NCBI GenBank assembly: GCA_947451445.1 | Contig: CANFZJ010000099.1 | Coordinates: 1 to 9,093 of the forward strand | DNA length: 9,093 nt | Direction of reading: 5' to 3' | Source of the DNA: Comamonadaceae bacterium | Lineage (GTDB): Bacteria > Pseudomonadota > Gammaproteobacteria > Burkholderiales > Burkholderiaceae_C | Part shown: piece by piece, positions 6,082 through 9,093 of the stretch | How positions within the stretch are numbered: the first letter of the stretch is position 1 | Layout: each line of letters opens with the position of its first letter | Notes under the pieces: model-generated | Database searches by the model: none | What the model was told of the DNA's origin: nothing | What the model saw: the letters and a program-made list of their open reading frames with translations, nothing else | Position numbers and translations under genes: made by a program

Positions 6082-6651
6082 ATGAACCAGGCCACCAAAC
6101 CCCGCTACGACGCACTCAGCCGCGCCTTCCATTGGCTGACCGCCATTGCCGTCACCGTCGCCTTCATCCTTGGCCCCGGCGGTTTTGGGCGGATGATGCA
6201 CCAGGGCGTAGACCCCGCCACCCACAGCGATATCGTTTGGCACGAATCCTTGGGCTTGTTGGTCTTCAGCCTGACCGTGTTGCGCCTGGTGTGGGTGGCG
6301 TTTCGCCCGGCTGCGCCCAGGTTCGCGATGGCAGGCTGGATGCACATCGCCTCTAAGCTGGCCCACGGGGCCCTGTGGGCGTTGTTGCTGGCGCTGCCCA
6401 TGACCGCACTCCTGGCCCTGGCCAGCGAAGGCCATCCGCTCACTCTGCTGGGCGGCCTGCGCTTGGACCAGATGCCCCTGATCGCCAACTCAGCCCTTGC
6501 GCCTCTGGCCGACTGGGGCGACGTGCATGGATTGCTGGGCGACGCCATCATGTGGATCGCCGGTGCGCACGCCGCTGCTGCCATCTTCCACCACGTCGTG
6601 CTGAAAGACCGCGTGCTGGCGGCGATGCTGCCCCAGGTGGAGCGGCGTTGA
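6082..6651 (+). CDS. Cytochrome b561 family protein (CybB-like, di-heme membrane electron carrier)
   Basis: A 189-residue integral membrane protein of usual length for bacterial b561. It opens with RYDALSRAFHWLTAIAV, the family's cytoplasmic start and first helix (~15-33). It continues with WHESLGLLVFSLTVLRLVW (TM2, ~53-72), AHGALWALLLALPMTALLAL (TM3, ~94-113) and VHGLLGDAIMWIAGAHAAAAIFHH (TM4, ~148-171), then the closing LKDRVLAAMLPQ. H17, H54, H149 and H163 are the likely haem ligands by position in the family; which pair binds each haem is inferred. Such proteins pass electrons between the quinone pool and other carriers at the inner membrane. Start ATG 6082 has AAGGA (6071-6075), six bases upstream. 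It appears to be a single-gene unit, convergent with the binding-protein gene that follows. Confidence 0.92.
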   Translation: MNQATKPRYDALSRAFHWLTAIAVTVAFILGPGGFGRMMHQGVDPATHSDIVWHESLGLLVFSLTVLRLVWVAFRPAAPRFAMAGWMHIASKLAHGALWALLLALPMTALLALASEGHPLTLLGGLRLDQMPLIANSALAPLADWGDVHGLLGDAIMWIAGAHAAAAIFHHVVLKDRVLAAMLPQVERR

Positions 6652-6671
6652 GCGGGCTGCTATGGATTTAG

Positions 6672-6690
6672 TGGTGTTTTTTAAACGCCA
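6672..6690 (+). terminator. Hairpin downstream of the cytochrome b561 gene
   Basis: TGGTGTTT (6672-6679) pairs with AAACGCCA (6683-6690) as an 8-bp stem with one U-G wobble and a 3-nt loop. It lies 20 bases after the stop codon. No T-run follows on the plus strand, so it may mark an mRNA 3' end or be part of a factor-dependent terminator rather than an intrinsic one. Confidence 0.3.
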
Positions 6691-6699
6691 AATCGGCAG

Positions 6700-6738
6700 T
6701 TTGCGCAATTTTCATATGCGTAGGTAGCTATAAAAAAG
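6700..6738 (+). repeat. Intergenic repeat element, copy B (AGCTAT-containing)
   Basis: This aligns without gaps to copy C (8269-8308) at about 26 of 40 positions, with shared GCGCA, TGCGTA and GTAGCTAT blocks. It lies between convergent genes and in the same orientation as the other copies relative to the preceding plus-strand gene, 48 bases after the cytochrome stop. Confidence 0.45.
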
Positions 6739-6754
6739 TGACTGATTTTTTATA
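6729..6754. terminator. AT-only inverted repeat between convergent genes
   Basis: TATAAAAAA (6729-6737) and TTTTTTATA (6746-6754) are perfect reverse complements around an 8-nt loop. It overlaps the end of repeat copy B and lies between two converging genes, so it could end transcription from both sides, but it has no GC stem. The 125-bp gap 6652-6776 holds nothing else I can support. Confidence 0.25.
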
Positions 6755-6776
6755 AAAAGTCGATGCTCCCAATCGC

Positions 6777-7754
6777 TTATTGCGGCACCAAGCCAGCGGC
6801 CTTGACCAGGTCTGCATGCAGCTTGATGTCTGCTTTGATCGTGCGTTGGAGCTCCTCGGGCGAGCTCGGGGCAAGCTCTATCCCGCTTTCAGCGAGCTTG
6901 GCCTTGAGTTCCGCGTCCAGGGCGGTGCGCACGGCGCGGTTGAGCTGGTCGATGATGGGGCGGGGTGTCTTGGCCGGGGCCAGCAGGCCAATCCAGGCGG
7001 ACAAAGACAGGTCCGCGATGCCGCTTTCGGCCATGGTGGGGGTGTCGGGCAGCATGGCCGCCCGTTGGGGGCTCATGAGGCCCAGCGCATGGAGCTTGCC
7101 CGACTTGATGTGCGGCAGGGCTTCGGGCAGTACCGCGAACATCGCGTCCACCGTGCCGGCCAGGGTGTCGTTGATGGCCAGTGCACCCCCCTTGTAGGGC
7201 ACATGCAGCAGACTGGTTTTGGTGCGGGTCTCGAACATCAAGCCCCCCAGGTGCTGCGGGCTACCGTCGCCCGAGGAGGCAAACGTGATCTGCCCGGGTG
7301 TCGCCTTGGCGGCCGCCAGGAACGCGGCCAAAGTTGGATATTTCTGCTTGTCCTTCACCACCAGCACCATGGGCTGGTTCACCAGACGGGCCACAGGCGT
7401 GAAGTCGGCCTCGGGGTCGTAGGGCAGGGTCTTGAAGATGCTTTTGTTGGTGGTCAGGAACGACGCGGGGGATACCGTCAGGGTGTAGCCGTCGGGAGCG
7501 GCTTTGGCCACCGCAGGCATGCCGATCTGCCCCGACGCACCGGCGCGGTTGTCGATGATGAAGGGTTGGTTCAGCGCCGTGTTGAGTTTCTGGCCCAGGG
7601 CACGGGCGATCATGTCCACGCTGCCCCCCGCCGGCAGCCCGACGATGATCTTGACGGCGTGGTCGGGGTAGGCGCTCTGTGCCAGCACAGGGCTGGACAC
7701 GCCCAGGAGGCCGACTGCGCAGCTAAAGCTAGTGGCAAGGTGGCGAAGTTTCAT
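6777..7754 (-). CDS. Bug-family (tripartite tricarboxylate transporter) periplasmic substrate-binding protein
   Basis: A 325-residue secreted binding protein. A signal peptide is clear: KLRH charged start, hydrophobic core, and SPVLA at 21-25 with likely cleavage before Q26. Family motifs follow in order: YPDHAVKIIVGLPAGGSVDMIAR (29-51), DNRAGASGQIG (68-78), PDGYTL (87-92), FASSGDGSPQHL (158-169), HVPYKGGALAINDTLAG (184-200), VDAMFAVLP (202-210) and LPDTPTMAESG (235-245). The family binds small carboxylates or related compounds for TctAB-type transporters, but most copies in Burkholderiales are orphans, as here: no tctA or tctB gene is in the window. Start ATG 7752-7754 is preceded by GAGG (7763-7766), eight bases away on the minus strand. 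The ligand cannot be predicted. Confidence 0.93.
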   Translation of the reverse strand: MKLRHLATSFSCAVGLLGVSSPVLAQSAYPDHAVKIIVGLPAGGSVDMIARALGQKLNTALNQPFIIDNRAGASGQIGMPAVAKAAPDGYTLTVSPASFLTTNKSIFKTLPYDPEADFTPVARLVNQPMVLVVKDKQKYPTLAAFLAAAKATPGQITFASSGDGSPQHLGGLMFETRTKTSLLHVPYKGGALAINDTLAGTVDAMFAVLPEALPHIKSGKLHALGLMSPQRAAMLPDTPTMAESGIADLSLSAWIGLLAPAKTPRPIIDQLNRAVRTALDAELKAKLAESGIELAPSSPEELQRTIKADIKLHADLVKAAGLVPQ

Positions 7755-7887
7755 AGCAAATGCCTCGGTGTGGGGTGTCTATATGCGTACTTGAGCAGGG
7801 GAGTGCTGCAATGTCGGCAGCAGCAATTTCCATACCGGGCGTGATGGCACCGTCTGCCAGTGCGCATCGCCCATCACCCAAATGCGC

Positions 7888-7992
7888 TAATTCCATTTCT
7901 AAATCATTTGTGTCTAGGCGCGAAGCCGTAGGCAGTGCTGTAGCACGACAAGGCGAAGCAACAACGACACGGATGATTTAGAAATGGAATAA
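7888..7992. repeat. MITE-like inverted-repeat element (~105 bp)
   Basis: An 18-bp arm (7890-7907) is perfectly repeated in inverse at 7973-7990. After a 2-bp mismatch the match continues for GTGTC/GACAC (7910-7914 and 7966-7970), so 23 of 25 positions pair. The 51-bp centre carries a small hairpin GTGCT-GT-AGCAC (7935-7946) and two direct copies of GCGAAGC (7920-7926, 7953-7959). There is no open reading frame of note. The layout suggests a non-autonomous mobile or palindromic repeat. The rest of the 246-bp gap 7755-8000 shows only a TGCTGC/GCAGCA hairpin (7804-7822), which would lie in the leader or promoter of the minus-strand gene. Confidence 0.65.
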
Positions 7993-8000
7993 GGTGCGGT

Positions 8001-8243
8001 ATGGACACACCTTCACACCCCTTCCACGCCCTGTTCGCCCAATTGGGCCTGCCTTCGGATGCGCCGAGCATTGCCCACTTTTTGGCCACCAACGCGCCAC
8101 TGCCGGGCCATGTGCTGCTGCCGGACGCACCGTTCTGGTCGCCCGCCCAGGCTGCGTTCTTGCACGAAGCCCTGCAACAGGATTCCGACTGGGCCGAGCC
8201 GACGGACCAGCTGAACCAGGCTTTGCGGGCCCCCAAGACGTAG
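8001..8243 (+). CDS. DUF2789 family protein
   Basis: An 80-residue protein matching the DUF2789 family as I know it: it opens MDTPSHPFHALFAQLGLPSD, continues IAHFLATNAPLPGHVLLPDAPFWSP, and ends QAAFLHEALQQDSDWAEPTDQLNQALR. The family is short, acidic, helical and widespread in beta- and gammaproteobacteria, with no known function. There is no signal peptide or membrane segment. ATG 8001 has AAGG (7991-7994) as ribosome binding site, directly touching the end of the inverted-repeat element, so its leader is probably shaped by that element. It appears to be a single gene, with the next gene about 200 bp away. Confidence 0.9.
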   Translation: MDTPSHPFHALFAQLGLPSDAPSIAHFLATNAPLPGHVLLPDAPFWSPAQAAFLHEALQQDSDWAEPTDQLNQALRAPKT

Positions 8244-8269
8244 CTTGTAAATTTATAAAGAATAAGCCG

Positions 8270-8308
8270 CTAGCGCATATTCAATCTGCGTAAGTAGCTA
8301 TTTAATTA
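8270..8308 (+). repeat. Intergenic repeat element, copy C (AGCTAT-containing)
   Basis: The best-preserved copy of the element also seen at 4526-4564 and 6700-6738. It starts 27 bases after the DUF2789 stop codon, the same distance as copy A from its upstream gene. Small arms CGCA/TGCG (8274-8277, 8287-8290) are followed by GTAGCTAT, then a GCTATT/AATAGC hairpin (8297-8313) and the palindrome CTTGCGCAAG (8320-8329). Confidence 0.5.
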
Positions 8309-8365
8309 ATAGCAAATGACTTGCGCAAGCTGCCACCTGTGCGCGGGCTGGTCTGTTGTCTGACA

Positions 8366-8380
8366 TGGGGCAAACCCTGC
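8366..8380 (+). promoter_or_regulatory. Weak sigma-54-like -24/-12 sequence before the TRAP operon
   Basis: TGG (8366-8368) and TGC (8378-8380) place the invariant GG and GC ten bases apart, as in RpoN promoters, with C at 8371 also matching. Transcription would start near 8392, leaving a leader of about 54 bases. In GC-rich DNA this pattern is common by chance. A TATGAT (8393-8398) nearby is an alternative -10, but I find no good -35 for it. Confidence 0.2.
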
Positions 8381-8445
8381 GCCGGGCGCGGCTATGATGC
8401 GCGCTGTTTTGGCCACCCTTGGCTGCCCACTTTTTTGCGATGTGT

Positions 8446-8955
8446 ATGTCCACCGACCTCCCGCCCGAGTTAGAGGCTCCCGCAGCCGACCCTGTCACCA
8501 CTGTCCCCCTGAAGATCGAAGACTGGCTCACCGTGCTGGTGATGGGCGCGCTGGCGCTGATCACCTTTGCCAATGTGCTGGCGCGCTACTTCACCAACGA
8601 GTCCTTTGCCTGGACGGAAGAAATCTCGGTGTTTTTGATGATTGCGCTGACCCTGGTGGCCGCCTCCGCCGCCGTGGCGCGCGACCGGCACATCCGCATC
8701 GAATATTTTTCTGATAGCGGCAGCATGGCGCGGCGCAAGGGTTTGTCGCGCTTTGGCGCGGTGATGGTGGCGATTTTGTTCACGCTGATCGGCACGCTGA
8801 GCATCCGCATGGTGTGGGACGACTTTCGGTTTGAAGAAACCACGCCGGGCATTGGCGTGCCGGCCTGGTGGTATTCGGTGTGGCTGCCGATCTTGTCGCT
8901 AGGCATTGCGCTGCGTGCCGTGGGCCTGTTCATCCGCCGGGGGCGCGCAGCATGA
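8446..8955 (+). CDS. TRAP transporter small permease subunit (DctQ family)
   Basis: A 169-residue membrane protein with four predicted helices (about 27-46, 58-78, 103-124, 143-163), the DctQ plan. Family motifs include LKIEDWLTVLVM at the first helix, ANVLARYFTNESFAWTEEISVFLMI (42-66), RDRHIRIEYF (79-88) after helix 2, and the aromatic PAWWYSVWLPILSLG before helix 4. Together with DctM it forms the inner-membrane part of a sodium- or proton-driven importer of carboxylates or similar solutes fed by a periplasmic DctP. The start is uncertain: ATG 8446 is chosen as closest to the family N-terminus; ATG 8440 and TTG 8419 are in frame, and none has a clear Shine-Dalgarno. The stop overlaps the next start (ATGA), showing tight coupling. 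Confidence 0.92.
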   Translation: MSTDLPPELEAPAADPVTTVPLKIEDWLTVLVMGALALITFANVLARYFTNESFAWTEEISVFLMIALTLVAASAAVARDRHIRIEYFSDSGSMARRKGLSRFGAVMVAILFTLIGTLSIRMVWDDFRFEETTPGIGVPAWWYSVWLPILSLGIALRAVGLFIRRGRAA

Positions 8956-9093
8956 TCACCACGCTGTTGTTTTTGACCTTCATCATCATGATGCTGATGG
9001 GCGTGCCCATTGGCGTGGCCCTGGGGCTGGCGGGCGCGGCAGCCATTGCCATCGCCAACAGCAGCAGCCAGTGGTTCGGCCTGCTGGCCGTGC
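8952..9093 (+). CDS. TRAP transporter large permease subunit (DctM family), N-terminal part
   Basis: The first 47 codons of a DctM protein, cut by the window end; the family is normally about 425 residues with 12 or so helices. The visible start, TLLFLTFIIMMLMGVPIGVALGLAG, followed by a further hydrophobic stretch, is the typical first helix with its MGVPIG(V/F)ALG motif. ATG 8952 overlaps the DctQ stop codon by four bases, the standard arrangement for the QM pair. It forms the substrate-translocating channel. The substrate cannot be deduced because the DctP gene is not in the window. Confidence 0.9.
   Translation, partial: MITTLLFLTFIIMMLMGVPIGVALGLAGAAAIAIANSSSQWFGLLAV

Noticed and set aside
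6780..7844. 354-codon open frame on the plus strand
   Set aside because: Antisense to the Bug-type binding protein, which has a signal peptide, ribosome binding site and all family motifs.
7760..7981. 73-codon open frame in the gap before the DUF2789 gene
   Set aside because: It runs through the inverted-repeat element, has no ribosome binding site and resembles no protein family.

Overview
The window is high-GC DNA that reads as a betaproteobacterium, most likely of the Comamonadaceae (Rhodoferax, Polaromonas or Acidovorax-like). The reasons are a Bug-type (tripartite tricarboxylate transporter) solute-binding protein, a DUF2789 protein, a TRAP transporter, dense coding with short intergenic gaps, and an AGCTAT-containing element found three times after genes. 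The genus is inferred from gene style, not from a marker gene.

Positions 1-4499 form one plus-strand block for uptake and breakdown of a sugar alcohol. It holds the C-terminus of a polyol ABC transporter binding protein (SmoE/MtlE-like), a strong intercistronic hairpin, an SDR polyol dehydrogenase very like sorbitol dehydrogenase SmoS, a PfkB-family sugar kinase, a GatZ/KbaZ-family protein and an AraC-family regulator with a cupin sensor domain. A coherent reading is: polyol enters by ABC transport, is oxidised to a ketohexose (tagatose and/or fructose), is phosphorylated at C6, and tagatose 6-phosphate is converted to fructose 6-phosphate by the GatZ-like protein acting as a 4-epimerase. No GatY/KbaY aldolase partner is present in the window.

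Positions 4500-6017 hold a small MoaD/ThiS-like beta-grasp protein ending in Gly-Gly, followed 20 bp later by a cytoplasmic six-Asp-box (BNR-type) beta-propeller. Their joint role is unknown and is the least explained part of the window. A good promoter-like sequence lies so close to the MoaD-like ATG that its mRNA could be leaderless.

Positions 6018-8243 hold a cytochrome b561 gene, convergent with an orphan Bug-type periplasmic binding protein on the minus strand, then a roughly 105-bp MITE-like inverted repeat that abuts the ribosome binding site of a DUF2789 gene. Positions 8244-9093 start a TRAP transporter operon: small permease DctQ, then large permease DctM overlapping by ATGA and cut by the window edge. 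No DctP gene precedes them.

All gaps between genes are under 300 bp. Three of them (4526-4564, 6700-6738, 8270-8308) carry diverged copies of the same ~39-bp element, each downstream of a plus-strand stop codon and in the same orientation. I see no tRNA, rRNA, CRISPR array, transposase or phage gene.
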